DNA of 64,000 nt from Laccaria trichodermophora (taxonomy: Eukaryota; Basidiomycota; Agaricomycetes; Agaricales; Hydnangiaceae): the NCBI GenBank assembly GCA_018417955.1, contig JACTVC010000056.1, forward strand, positions 1-64,000. The letters are read 5' to 3'. Under the pieces are notes generated by a model. The model saw only the letters and a list, made by a program, of their open reading frames with translations. It did no database searches and was not told where the DNA came from. Positions 10,075 through 27,073 of this stretch are shown here, in pieces. Position 1 is the stretch's first letter, and every line of letters begins with the position of its first letter. The translations under genes were made by a program, and so were the position numbers.

Positions 10075-10221
10075 AATAAAAGCTACTTAGCGTAACAGAA
10101 TCAAACAATAAAAGCTACTTATTGTGTCTGATTCATAAGGAGCGATTATTCACAAATAAGGAGCGAATCATAAGGAGCGATGGCTCTTGTAGTTGTGGTA
10201 TTTACAACCACAACCAGTACC

Positions 10222-10317
10222 GCTACTAGCAAGTGTGCCTGGCTGCTTCGCTAGCAAGTAGTTGTAGTTGTAAAAACTACAACTACAACCAGAAGCAAAG
10301 GCACAATTGCTAGTAGC
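10222..10317. repeat. Compound palindromic element, type copy
   Basis: The clearest copy of the family. Outer arms GCTACTAGCAAGTGTGCC and GGCACAATTGCTAGTAGC are inverted repeats. Inside, GGCTGCTTCGCTAGCAAGTA leads to the hairpin GTAGTTGTAGTTGT-AAAA-ACTACAACTACAAC and the tail CAGAAGCAAAG. The whole can fold as a hairpin within a hairpin. Confidence 0.88.
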
Positions 10318-10318
10318 T

Positions 10319-10361
10319 TTTTAATCTTTAATCTTTAATCTTTAATCTTTAATCTTTAATC
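10319..10361. repeat. Heptamer array TTTAATC
   Basis: Six copies of TTTAATC directly after the compound palindrome. Confidence 0.88.
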
Positions 10362-10742
10362 CCCAGCTTATTTGGATTAATCAAGCTTGATTATTAAGCA
10401 AGGCTTGCTTTTGTTTTATTAATTATAATTAACATCCCAGTAGTTGTTTTATTAATTAACAGCCCAGTAGCTTTAATTACTAAGAACTAACTACAAAACA
10501 ATAATATTACCTAATTAACTTTTGAATATATTGTGCTTTTTTTTTCAATATAATAAATTAACAAAGTTATAATTATTACTATTAATTGTTTGCGTAGCTT
10601 TTATTATTATTATTATAGTAATTAAATAATTAAATTAATATTTAGAGGTTTTATTGCAAGGACGGACAAAATTTTAAACAACTGGTTATCTTATTTTGTT
10701 TATACACAAAAATCTGGATTAAGTTTGTGCGTAGCTTTTATA

Positions 10743-10815
10743 AGGCCTAAAGAGGGTTTGAACCTCTGTGAAAAGTATTAACAGTACTTCGCTTAAACCA
10801 CTCAGCCATTAGACC
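10743..10815 (-). tRNA. trnN: tRNA-Asn (GUU)
   Basis: Minus strand: acceptor GGTCTAA/TTAGGCC with one T-G pair; D arm GCTGAGTGGTTTAAGC; anticodon stem AAGTA/TACTT, loop CTGTTAA (anticodon GTT); T arm AGAGG/CCTCT around TTCAAAC. First of five minus-strand tRNAs between rps3 and cox1. Confidence 0.9.
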
Positions 10816-11180
10816 TGTTGTTGTTTGTATATGTTTAAAAAGATGTAATTATTAAATAATAAAGATTTAACTCGTTGTTGTGTCTGATTCATAAGGAGCG
10901 AATCATAAGGAGCGATGGCTCTTGTAGTTGTGGTATTTACAACCACAACCAGTACCGCTGCTAGCAAGTGTGCCTTTGCTTCTGGTTGTGGCTGCTTCGC
11001 TAGCAACTACAAAGAAGCAAACCTTGCTTTGCTAGTAGCGATTCATAAGTAGCGAGCTACGCAGCGGCTGCTAGTTACACAAGCCGCAGCAGCTGCTTCT
11101 TATTAATCGAAGGAGCGTAGCACTGCTCCTTATTAATCGAAGGAGCGTAGCGATTATTAACAAATAAGTAGCAGAATTAC
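10816..11180. other. Spacer of element sequence
   Basis: Consists largely of element copies: a block duplicated from about 10156-10223, then an 83-base unit (10958-11040), then GCTGCGG palindrome words and AATCGAAGGAGCG repeats. Confidence 0.6.
10958..11040. repeat. 83-base element, identical copy at 49980-50062
   Basis: Starts CTGCTAGCAAGTGTGCC, contains TTGTGGCTGCTTCGCTAGCA and ends TTGCTTTGCTAGTAGCG. By eye it is identical base for base to 49980-50062. Its ends are an imperfect inverted repeat. Confidence 0.9.
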
Positions 11181-11254
11181 TGAGGGAGACACGACTCGAA
11201 CGCGCAGCTTCTTACTCCCAAAGTAAGCTCCTTAACCAATTAGGATACTCCCTC
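11181..11254 (-). tRNA. trnP: tRNA-Pro (UGG)
   Basis: Minus strand: perfect acceptor GAGGGAG/CTCCCTC with discriminator A; anticodon stem CTTAC/GTAAG, loop TTTGGGA (anticodon TGG); T arm GCGCG/CGTGT around TTCGAGT with G-T pairs. Confidence 0.92.
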
Positions 11255-12040
11255 TAATGTATTAATACTATAATTATAATATAAAAACATTAATTATTAA
11301 ATTATTATATTTATTTATAATTATATCTATTTACTTACTTTTATAATTTATTTAGTTGGATCCACCAACAAATAATTAATTAGTAATTTTTATATTAATT
11401 ATTTTCAGCTGCTGTTTTTTTTTTGCCGCAGCAGGCACTACTATAAAATGCGTTTGCAATTCTAAAAAATTATTTTATTGTTATTTTTATTTTATTGTTA
11501 TTGTTATTGTTATTTTATTGTTATTGTTATTGTTATTTTTTTGTTATTGTTATTGTTATTTCGGGAACAGGTAATAGCAGCACTTGTGTCTTGCTTCTGG
11601 CAAAGCAAAGGAGCGATTCTGCTTCTTATTAATCGAAGGAGCGCTAGCAAGTATGTCTTTTTAGCGCTAGTTACTATTAGTTGGATATAATATTTATATT
11701 ACAGCTAGCTACTTATTTGTTAATAATCAATAATTACTACCAATAATAAGCTTAAAAGTATTATTTTCTTGCTTTGATGATACAACTGCTTATTCATAAT
11801 GCTACAATTACAACTACAACTACAAGAAGTAGCATATAATGGATTATCTTTTTACTCTTTTTACTTTATTTACTATTTTTACTAGTTACGATAAAGTATT
11901 AGAATTAGAAATGCAGAATAAAAATAAATGTACCAGAATAAATAAGAAAATCAGCCTTTTATTTATTGATTTTTTGCGTAGCTTTTCTTATTTTTTATTA
12001 GTTAATTGAGTTATAAATTTTGTATATTTTTTTTTTTAGC
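11255..12040. other. AT-rich spacer
   Basis: No gene seen. Contains a TTATTG array (about 11474-11559), a short run of GC-rich element words (11575-11660) and AT-rich sequence. Confidence 0.55.
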
Positions 12041-12109
12041 AAGAGCGAGATGATTTGAACACCCACCAACAGTTTTGGAGACCGCTATACTACCATTATA
12101 CTACACTCT
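12041..12109 (-). tRNA. trnW: tRNA-Trp (CCA)
   Basis: Minus strand: acceptor AGAGTG/CGCTCT (six clear pairs, the seventh imperfect); short D arm around TATAATGGTAGTATA; anticodon stem GCGGT/ACTGT, loop CTCCAAA, anticodon CCA; T arm GGGTG/CATCT around TTCAAAT. A CCA anticodon pairs classically with UGG only, yet UGA is used as Trp in this genome (see findings). The exact ends could shift by one base. Confidence 0.85.
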
Positions 12110-12835
12110 CTTTTTGTAGCTACTTTTATTGTTAGTTATCATTAGCTACTGTGTCTGCGTAGCGATTCATAAGTAGTAAATCATAAGTAGCGCCACCTGT
12201 TGTGTGCTAGCAAGTGTGTCTGGCTGCTTCGCTAGCAAGTAGTTGTAGTTGTAAAAACTACAACTACAACCGGAAGCAAAGCGCTACTGACACAAAAGAA
12301 TCGCTTCGCGCTTCTTCGATTAATAAGGAGCAGAATCGCTTCGCGCTTCGCGCTTCTGGCGAAGCAAGACACAACTTAATCAAAGTAGTTTTTCTGCGTA
12401 GCTTTGCTGGATAATCCTACTTGATTTGTTACCCTTTGTTTATTTTAGCAATGCCTTGATTGTAAGTTTTATTATTGAAAGCTTAAAAGTAGTTTTAACA
12501 CAAGTGCTTTTCTTCTGGTTGCGAAGCAGATTTATAGTATTGATAGAAGAATAAAGCAAGCCTTGTTGTGATTGCTACTTATGAATCGCTACTTATGATT
12601 CGCTACTTCGATTCGCTACTTCTTGTGTCTGATTCATAAGTAGCTTCATAAGGAGCAGAATCGCTACGCGCTCCTTCGATTAATAAGAAGCAGAATCGCT
12701 CCTTCGATAAATAAGGAGTAGTTGCTACGCTACTTTTATTAATAAGGCACAATTGCCAGTAGCAAGACAAAATAAGTAGCGATTATTAGCAATAATACTT
12801 GTTAGATTTTATTTTTTTAATTAAATTAATTTTAT
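12110..12835. other. Spacer of element sequence
   Basis: No gene. Contains a compound palindrome (12206-12284), GCTTCGCGCTTCGCGCTTC heptamer-like repeats (about 12305-12360) and many CGATTAATAAGGAGC/GCTCCTTATTAATCG words in both orientations (12590-12760). Confidence 0.6.
12206..12284. repeat. Compound palindromic element
   Basis: GCTAGCAAGTGTGTC, GGCTGCTTCGCTAGCAAGTA, GTTGTAGTTGT-AAAA-ACTACAACTACAAC, then CGGAAGCAAAGCG. Same family as 10222-10317. Confidence 0.85.
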
Positions 12836-12907
12836 TGGAGAAAGATAGATTCGAACTATCATAATTATATTGCAAATATAACCGATTAACCATTATCAGA
12901 TTTCCCC
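12836..12907 (-). tRNA. trnA: tRNA-Ala (UGC)
   Basis: Minus strand: acceptor GGGGAAA/TTTCTCC with one G-T pair; discriminator A; anticodon stem TTATA/TATAA, loop TTTGCAA (anticodon TGC); T arm GATAG/CTATC around TTCGAAT. Confidence 0.9.
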
Positions 12908-13457
12908 TGCTTATTAATTATTATTAAAGTTTTTTAATACTTTAATATATATTCTAATCAGTAGTGATTCTAAATTATTATTAATAAAAAAAGTAGCTTA
13001 CTTTAGTTTTTGTGTAAAAGCAATTCTTAAATAAGTAGCTTTGCTTGTTTTTTGCTTTAGCTACTTACTGCTGGGATTAATCAACAAGGATTAATAAAAG
13101 CTACTAGCAATTGTGGCTGGCTGCTTCGCTAGCAAGTAGTTGTAAAAACTACAACTCCAACCAGAAGCAAAGAGCCGCTTATGAGTTAGCAGTTGTGTCT
13201 TGCTTCGCCAGAAGCGCTAAGCGATTCTTTTGTGTCTGTAGCGAGCTACTTCGATTAATAAGGAGCAGAATCGCTTCGCAGGATTATCCAACAACTGCTC
13301 CGCTTGGCGAAGCAAAACACACTTGCTAGTAGCGATTCATAAGTAGCAGTTGTTGCTGCGGCTTGTGTAACTAGCAGCCGCTGCGTAGCTCGCTTCTTAT
13401 AAATCGCTCCTTTGCTTTGCCAGAAGCAAGACACAAGAAGTAGCTTTTAATATTATA
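12908..13457. other. Spacer of element sequence
   Basis: No gene. Holds a compound palindrome (13100-13192), a GCTGCGGCTTGTGT palindrome (about 13355-13386) and GATTAATAAGGAGCAG words. Confidence 0.6.
13100..13192. repeat. Compound palindromic element, AGCCGCTTATGA-tail type
   Basis: GCTACTAGCAATTGTGGC, GGCTGCTTCGCTAGCAAGTA, the inner hairpin and CAGAAGCAAAGAGCCGC, then TTATGAGTTAGCAGTTGTG. This tail version recurs at 44495-44581 and 47681-47769. Confidence 0.85.
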
Positions 13458-13530
13458 TAAGACCTAAGGGAGTTGAACCCTTATAATATCCATTATGAGC
13501 GAACTGCATTAACCATTATGCTAAAGTCTT
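13458..13530 (-). tRNA. trnM: tRNA-Met (CAU), copy 1
   Basis: Minus strand: acceptor AAGACTT/AGGTCTT; D arm GCAT/ATGC; anticodon stem GTTCG/TGGAT with G-T pairs, loop CTCATAA (anticodon CAT); T arm AAGGG/CCCTT around TTCAACT. One of three CAU tRNAs here; initiator, elongator and a possible lysidine-type Ile species cannot be told apart by eye. Confidence 0.88.
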
Positions 13531-14820
13531 TAACTCATTTTTTGATGAACATTTATGTTTAAATAAAAGCTACACAAAAAATGCAAGCATTTTTTTGGCT
13601 AAAAATTATAATAATAAATATAAAAGCTACGCAAACATTAATACCTATATTCTAATTTTTAATAAAAATTTATAATTTTTTTTACTTCTTTTAATAATAA
13701 ATGTTTATAATATATTGAACAAATTTAATGTATTAATAATATAACTTTTAATTCATTAGTTTTTTAATTTATTTAAAGGGTTTTATTTACCCCGCTGGCT
13801 ACTGCTATAAAAATTCATAATACCTAGCAATTTATAGGGCCTGGATTTTTAATCTTAATACTTGTGAGTGGTATTATTAATAAAAGCTACTTCGATGGCT
13901 CTGATTCTTAAGTAGCGCTGCTTATTAATAAGCTACTTCGCGAAGCAGCTGAGCCATCGCTCCTTATGAGTCGCTCCTTAGCGTTACAGAATCAGACACA
14001 AGAAGTAGCAGTTGTTACTGCGGCTTGTGTAACTAGCAGCCGCTGCGTAGCTAGCTACTAGCAAGTGTGTCTAAATAAGCTTATGAATTAGCATTTGTTG
14101 GTAGTAGTAGTTGTGGTATTTACAACTACAACTACAAGCACAGCAGCCACCTGCTGGCAAAGCAAGCGCAGACACAAAATAAGCTGCTACTGGGTGCAGC
14201 TTTTTATTTTTGGGGATTATCTTATAATCATAAGTAGCGTTGGATAATGAAAATCATCAGCAGAGTAAAAAGATAATCCTAGTATTTATTTTTATTTTGT
14301 TTTGTTTTGTTTATTTTGTTTTGCTTTGTTTTTACTAATTGCAACTTTATTTATAAAAAGCTAAAGCAGCTAAAGCAGCTAAAGCAGCTAAAGCAGCTAC
14401 AACAAATGTAAAATTTATTAAAAATTAAAACTAAAAAAAAACTACGTAAAGATCCATCAACTAAAGACAAGTGTACTAAGTAAAATAAAATTACTAATTA
14501 CTAGGTATTGCTAAGAAGAGGTGGCGCTACTAGCAATTGTGCCAGGCGAAGCAAAGCGTAGCAGTTGTTGGTAGTGGTAGTTGTGGTATTTACAACTACA
14601 ACTACCAGCAGCGCTTTAGCTGCAGCAGCCACCTGATGGCTCAGCTGCTACGCTAAGTAGCTCGCTACTTCTGCGTAGCGAGGCTACGCTTGCTTTGCCA
14701 CACAAGAAGCGGCACTTGCTTTGCTTTGAAAGGGGGTATAGTTATTATATTTAATGTAGTTTTATATTTTAATTATTAATTTATATTATATTTTTATTTT
14801 AGTCTACAGTATTAAATTGG
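13531..14820. other. Long repeat-rich spacer 3' of the cox1 cluster
   Basis: No gene seen. AT-rich to about 13860, then element words, a GCTGCGGCTTGTGT palindrome (about 14020-14052), GTAGTTGTGG hairpins (14100-14130, 14570-14605), a CTAAAGCAG array (14359-14399), and AT-rich sequence before the minus-strand frame that ends at 14821. Confidence 0.55.
14359..14399. repeat. 9-mer array CTAAAGCAG
   Basis: Four to five copies of AGCTAAAGC. The unit is a fragment of the GCTGCTTTAGC word found in other elements. Confidence 0.85.
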
Positions 14821-16242
14821 CTATAATATTTTAGTGCTTTTAAAGCCATAAAATGCTTGGCGTCTAAGAATAAAACTTTTTAATATATCGTTAATCACTG
14901 TAGAATGACATAGACGAATTTTGAATAAAAGGTTGTTCAATTTTAATGAGGACAGCACCGGGGATTGCTGAAATTGATCTGCATGTTTGTTAGTTAAATT
15001 GTTTTCTATCCATGCTAATTTATTTTCTAATTCCCTAGGAAACAATAAATTGAATTTATACCTATCATTGGCTTCTCCTTCTTCATAAGATTCGGTAAAT
15101 GTAAAGAATACTACTATCTTTTCTGGATTAATAGGTAGAACACTCTCAGGGGCTAAATCACTAGATATAAATGGATCAGAGAATTCTTGGTAATACTTAT
15201 TTTGTAACATCTCATTAGTGGCAGGAAAAATAGCACGATATTGCACGTTTCAAATATCGACGCACTCAAAAGTATGATTTCCAATAGTTAAATTATCTGA
15301 TCATAACGATGTTTGATTGTCTTCTGGAGTTCCCAATTGTTTAGTATAATCTACTGGAAAATTCCCTCTTGAACTAAATTCTTGATTAAAGATACCTATT
15401 AAAGGCTTTAAGGAATCAAAATAAGGATAATTTATTATAGTATTTCTAATATAATCGAAAGCATCAATGTAAGAATTGTTTCTAGCAAGTAAATTAATTT
15501 CATCTAATAGTTGATTCTGGTCTGATTTAACTGTTATTCTGCTTTGATCGATTTCTAAAAGTTTTAATTTATCTTCCTTTTCAGATGAAAATAAATTGTA
15601 TTTATCTATTAAACTAGAATATTCTTCATTTTCACTATCTTCGGAATCGTATTGAAAGAATAAATTATCTTTTGGATCTGGTAACCATCCCTGGTTAGTT
15701 AGTTTATTATAATTATCACTAATAATTCTAAAATTAATATATGGATTAGTATGATACTCACCTATTAATTGAATATCTGTACCTGGATTAGTATGATACT
15801 CACCTATTAATTGAATATCTGTACCTATATCCCCTCCTACATACCATTCTGATAATAAAGAGAAATTATCTAGAAGACACCCTGCTTCGCCATTGTGAAT
15901 GAACATATATATAAAATATATTAAATTTATAAATAAAAACACAGTTACATAAATAGTATTATAAATTATACTTCAGTTTCTAATTAAATTAATAAAATAA
16001 AATTCGAATTTTAAGTTAAATATTTTTATATTGATAGGTAAAGCACCACATAGTTTAAATTTAACTATCAATAAAAATGTTATATACTTACTATTTTCTA
16101 GTCGCACAAGCAAGTCGTGGGCTTTGCCAATACAGTATGAAATAGTTAATCCTAAAATTAGCAAAATTAAGAAAATTTCGTAGAATGGGCTTAGAAAGAA
16201 TGTACCTAAGCTTAGAGTATCAATTATTAAAAAATCGAACAT
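14821..16242 (-). CDS. Unrecognised 473-codon ORF downstream of cox1
   Basis: One continuous frame when UGA is read as Trp at 15973-15975, 15301-15303 and 15250-15252; under the standard code it falls into three pieces. I do not recognise the protein. The N-terminal ~120 residues look membrane-bound, with hydrophobic stretches near residues 15-38, 52-66 and 92-115. The remaining ~350 are soluble, acidic and rich in Asn, Asp and Glu. A perfect 14-residue tandem duplication (GTDIQLIGEYHTNP twice) lies near residues 140-167. It starts 134 bases after the cox1 stop on the same strand, so co-transcription with cox1 is likely. Few GC-rich element words lie inside it, unlike the flanking DNA, which suggests constraint. 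A plasmid-derived or lineage-specific ORF is possible. Confidence 0.7.
15743..15826 (-). repeat. 42-base tandem duplication inside the 473-codon ORF
   Basis: Two exact 42-base copies, 15743-15784 and 15785-15826, each encoding 14 residues in frame. This looks like a recent duplication. Confidence 0.9.
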
Positions 16243-16375
16243 AGGAATAAAAATTGTTAGGATGTTATTTGCCTTAACAAAAGATTGTAAAATTCAAAGA
16301 TTATAAATAAATTTATTTAATTTATTATAATTTAGCGAAGTTTTAAGTGTATATGTATTATTTTTCATTTTTTTT

Positions 16376-23853
<7,478 letters not shown>

Positions 23854-24134
23854 GCCTTCTACTTATTGGTTTCATGGCTTAGATCTTGACTATTATCTAT
23901 TTTTTTAATTGTGTCTGTGTCTAGCGATACTTATATTTATACTTATACTTAAAGAAAGATATAAGTAGTTTTTGCTACGACGATTAATAAGCTACTTATG
24001 ATAAATAGCTAGTTTTTTGCGTAGCTTTTTTATTATACTTTAATATTTTCTAACTTATTCTTGAAGCTAAAGTATAGTAGCAGGAGATATACTGCTTTTA
24101 TATGATAAAAATAAATTTTATTCTTATTAATTAA
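23854..24134. other. cox1 upstream spacer
   Basis: AT-rich leader between trnR and cox1 on the minus strand, with TTTTTTGCGTAGCTTTTTT words. No gene seen; the cox1 promoter is not recognisable. Confidence 0.5.
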
Positions 24135-24207
24135 GACATCTTATTGGACTTGAACCAATAATCTTATGCTCCGAAGGCAAACGCTTTACCAGTTTAGCTA
24201 AAGATGT
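24135..24207 (-). tRNA. trnR: tRNA-Arg (UCG)
   Basis: Minus strand: perfect acceptor ACATCTT/AAGATGT; D arm GCTAAACTGGTAAAGC; anticodon loop CTTCGGA (anticodon TCG) on a stem with one mismatch; T arm ATTGG/CCAAT around TTCAAGT. About 280 bases upstream of cox1 on the same strand. Confidence 0.88.
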
Positions 24208-24843
24208 TAATGCATATTTATATTTTTTTGCGTAGCTTTTTGTTGTGCCTCCTGCTACGCAGGATTAGCTTTTATTTTATTGTGTAGCAAAGCAAACGTA
24301 GTTTCTTTTTGTACAGAAGACCAATATTAAAAGAGAGTTAAGAAATCTAAAGCTGAAATTTATCTATTAATACAATTATTATTAGTTGTGTGGTGGCTGT
24401 AGTTGTAGTTGTAGTTTTTACAACTACAACTGCAACCAACAGCTAATTATTTTAATTTGTTTATGCTATGATTTTATTTTCGCTAATGCTAAAGCTGCTA
24501 GACACCAGCAAGGATTATACAATAATAATATCTGTTTATGATTAGCCTTTTATTGTAGTTGAGCTACTGCAATTTAAGTTATTACTATAAAATGCTTTTG
24601 TTTATATTAAATATAATTATTCTTAAAAAAATATATTAGCAGTTGTGTCTGCATAGCGCTTGCTTCGCTACCCATGCTTTAATAAAAAAAAATGCTACGC
24701 TTAGCGTAGGAGTGCCTCTTCTTCTGTGCCGCAGCAGAATAATAAGCAAGTAGCGTTTATTATAATAAGTCTTGTATTTTTTTATTCTTAGTGTTAATTA
24801 TATTTAAGCAAAAATGCTTTTTGGTGCTTTTATTATTATAATT

Positions 24844-24928
24844 ATAGTTATAGTTATAGTTATTATTATAGTTATAGTTATAGTTATAGTTATAGTTATA
24901 GTTATAGTTATAGTTATAGTTATAGTTA
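24844..24928. repeat. Hexamer array TAGTTA
   Basis: About fourteen copies of TAGTTA with one interruption (TTATTATTATAG). Confidence 0.92.
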
Positions 24929-25407
24929 GATTAAATACATAGCCATAGCAATATTGAAATAAAATTGTATAAATAAATATAAATTTAGTCAAGGTTCCAG
25001 GTTATATTAGAGTATATCTTATATTAATAATAGAACAAGAATAATCTTGTGGTTAGTTAACACAGAAAATATTAATTTTTTTAATTTTTAGAACTTATTC
25101 TATCTAACACTGAAGTTTGTTAAAAAAGCAAAAAACAAAAAGCAAAAAACTAGCTATTTATCATAAGTAGCTTATTAATCGCCGTAGAAAGAAAAAAAAA
25201 ATTAGCAAATATTACACCTATACTCTAAAACCTATTAATATTTAGAAGAAAATCAGTAAAAATAAAAGCTACTTATATCTAAGAATTACTATAACTAAAA
25301 GTAACAATTACTTTATTTTTTTATAATTGAGATTTATTTAATGATATATAAAGTGCTTGTGCTTGTGCTTGTGCTTGCTAGCTTTTTATTTTATAGCTAG
25401 TTATTAT

Positions 25408-25499
25408 TATGGTTATGATTATGAATATGATTATGATTATGATTATGATTATGATTATGATTATGATTATGAATATGATTATGAATATGATTATGATTG
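25408..25499. repeat. Hexamer array GATTAT/GAATAT
   Basis: About fifteen copies, with GAATAT variants. The same unit reappears briefly at 26012-26066. Confidence 0.9.
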
Positions 25500-26473
25500 G
25501 GCAGCTCCTAGAACATAGCTCGCAATCATACATAGCAATCCTTGAAGTAGAAGTAGCGATTCATAATTATAAGTAGCTTTTATTATACTTAAATAGTTTT
25601 ATAGATAAAATTCTAACTCATTTTTTTAGTAGTTGTATCTAACCCTTTGCTAGATTTTATTTGTAGTTGTAGTTGTAGCGAAGCCACTACAACTACAACT
25701 ACAACCATCACTTGTGTCTGCGGAGCGATTCTGCTCCTTCGATTCTGCTCCTTATGAATCGAAGGAGCAGCTGTTGCTGCTTTAGCCGCTGCGTAGCTCG
25801 CTACTTATAAATCGCTCCTTATGAATCAGAAACAAGAAGTAGCGCTTTGCTTCTTTGTAGTTGTGGTATTTACAACCACAACCAGAAGCAAAGGCACAAT
25901 TGCTAGCATCACCAGTGCTGCAGGTAGCTTTATTTTTTATAAGGTAAGGTTGGTTTTACGATTAAAATTAAAAAATAAAGCTAGGCTACTTAATACCAAT
26001 CCCGCTTTTATTCTGATTATGAGTATGAATGCTACGCAGAATATGATTATGAATATGATTATGAATGCTACGCAGAATAAAAATAATAATAATAATAATC
26101 CTATCCTAATAAGGTAATTGCTATTAAAATAAGTATAATTAACATAATTAGCACTGTGTCTTTTTTATTAATTATAATAACCAACCTTACCCGATAAATT
26201 ACTAGCCTTGTAGTAGTTAAGAATACTTAAACTACAACTTAAACTACAACTTAAACTACTACTTAAACTACTACTTAAACAATTATTTCTATTTGTATAT
26301 TTATTTGTTGTGCCTGCGTAGCTCGCTTCATAGGCAGCGATTATTACTAATTTTAACCAACCCAGTCTGTTGCGTATTAGCAGAGAATGGGTATACTAGC
26401 TACTTATTTTTATTAATTAATAATGCTACTATTACAATACATAATTAAAAAAAAAAAAACTACTATTGCTTTT

Positions 26474-26559
26474 ATAGCATAGCATAGCATAGCATCTCAT
26501 AGCATCTCATCGCATCTCATAGGTGCTCATAGGATCTCATAGCATCTCATAGCATAGCA
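26474..26559. repeat. AGCATCTCAT decamer array
   Basis: Starts as AGCAT pentamers and changes to ten-base units CATAGCATCT with point variants. Confidence 0.85.
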
Positions 26560-27000
26560 AGGATTATCCAATTAAATTTACTTTTAAGCTTTAATTCTTA
26601 ATTAGAAGCTGGCTATCATATCCATATCATATCCTATCATTAACAACAAAAAAATTATAATAATCACTAGTTTTAAGCTTTCCTTTTTATCTTTTTTTTT
26701 AATTATTACTCTAATAAATAATAGTTTGTTTATTCTTGTGTCTGCGTAGCTCGCTTCATAATTAATTACTTATTATTATTATAGGAATAATTATAATTAT
26801 AATAAAAGCTACTTATTTAGAAGCAAGAATTGTGTCTATTTAGGTATAATAATATATTTTGCTTTTTGCAAGAAAAAAAAAAAAAGAGGCACTGCTACGC
26901 TAAGCTAGTGATTTCTAAGAATATAAGTAGCATACAATAAGTAGCTTAAAAATATAAATTATTCTCCGCTTTGCATCGCCAGGCACAATTGCTAGTAGCA

Positions 27001-27073
27001 GCTGAAATAGTTTAAAAGGTTAAAACATGCCACTCATGACGGTAAAAAGAAGGTTCAATTCCTTTTTTCGGCT
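27001..27073 (+). tRNA. trnM: tRNA-Met (CAU), copy 2
   Basis: Acceptor GCTGAAA/TTTCGGC with one G-T pair; D arm GTTT/AAAC; anticodon stem TGCCA/CGGTA with an A-C mismatch next to the loop CTCATGA (anticodon CAT); T arm GAAGG/CCTTT around TTCAATT. Not a duplicate of the other CAU tRNAs. Confidence 0.85.

Larger units (their letters stand above)
9888..10742. other. Repeat-rich spacer
   Basis: No gene. Holds a 12-base tandem array (10008-10074), a block shared with 10891-10958, a compound palindrome (10222-10317), a TTTAATC array (10319-10361) and AT-rich filler. Confidence 0.6.
24208..27000. other. Long repeat-rich spacer
   Basis: No convincing gene. Contains a CTCCTGCTACGCAGGA hairpin (24243-24273), a GTAGTTG hairpin (about 24397-24435), a TAGTTA array (24844-24928), a GATTAT array (25408-25499), GTAGTTG hairpins (25660-25705, 25853-25892), CTTAAACTACTA repeats (26228-26280), an AGCATCTCAT array (26474-26559) and short element words. 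The remainder is AT-rich. Confidence 0.55.

Noticed and set aside
14821..16242. Reading the region as three separate small genes with standard stops
   Set aside because: All three share one frame joined at UGA codons, and UGA is independently shown to be Trp in cox1.
24804..24992. Ile/Thr-rich open frame on the minus strand
   Set aside because: Generated entirely by the TAGTTA hexamer array.
25821..26117. 98-residue open frame with Met/Asn repeats
   Set aside because: Composed of a GTAGTTG hairpin and GATTAT-type repeats; no recognisable domain.
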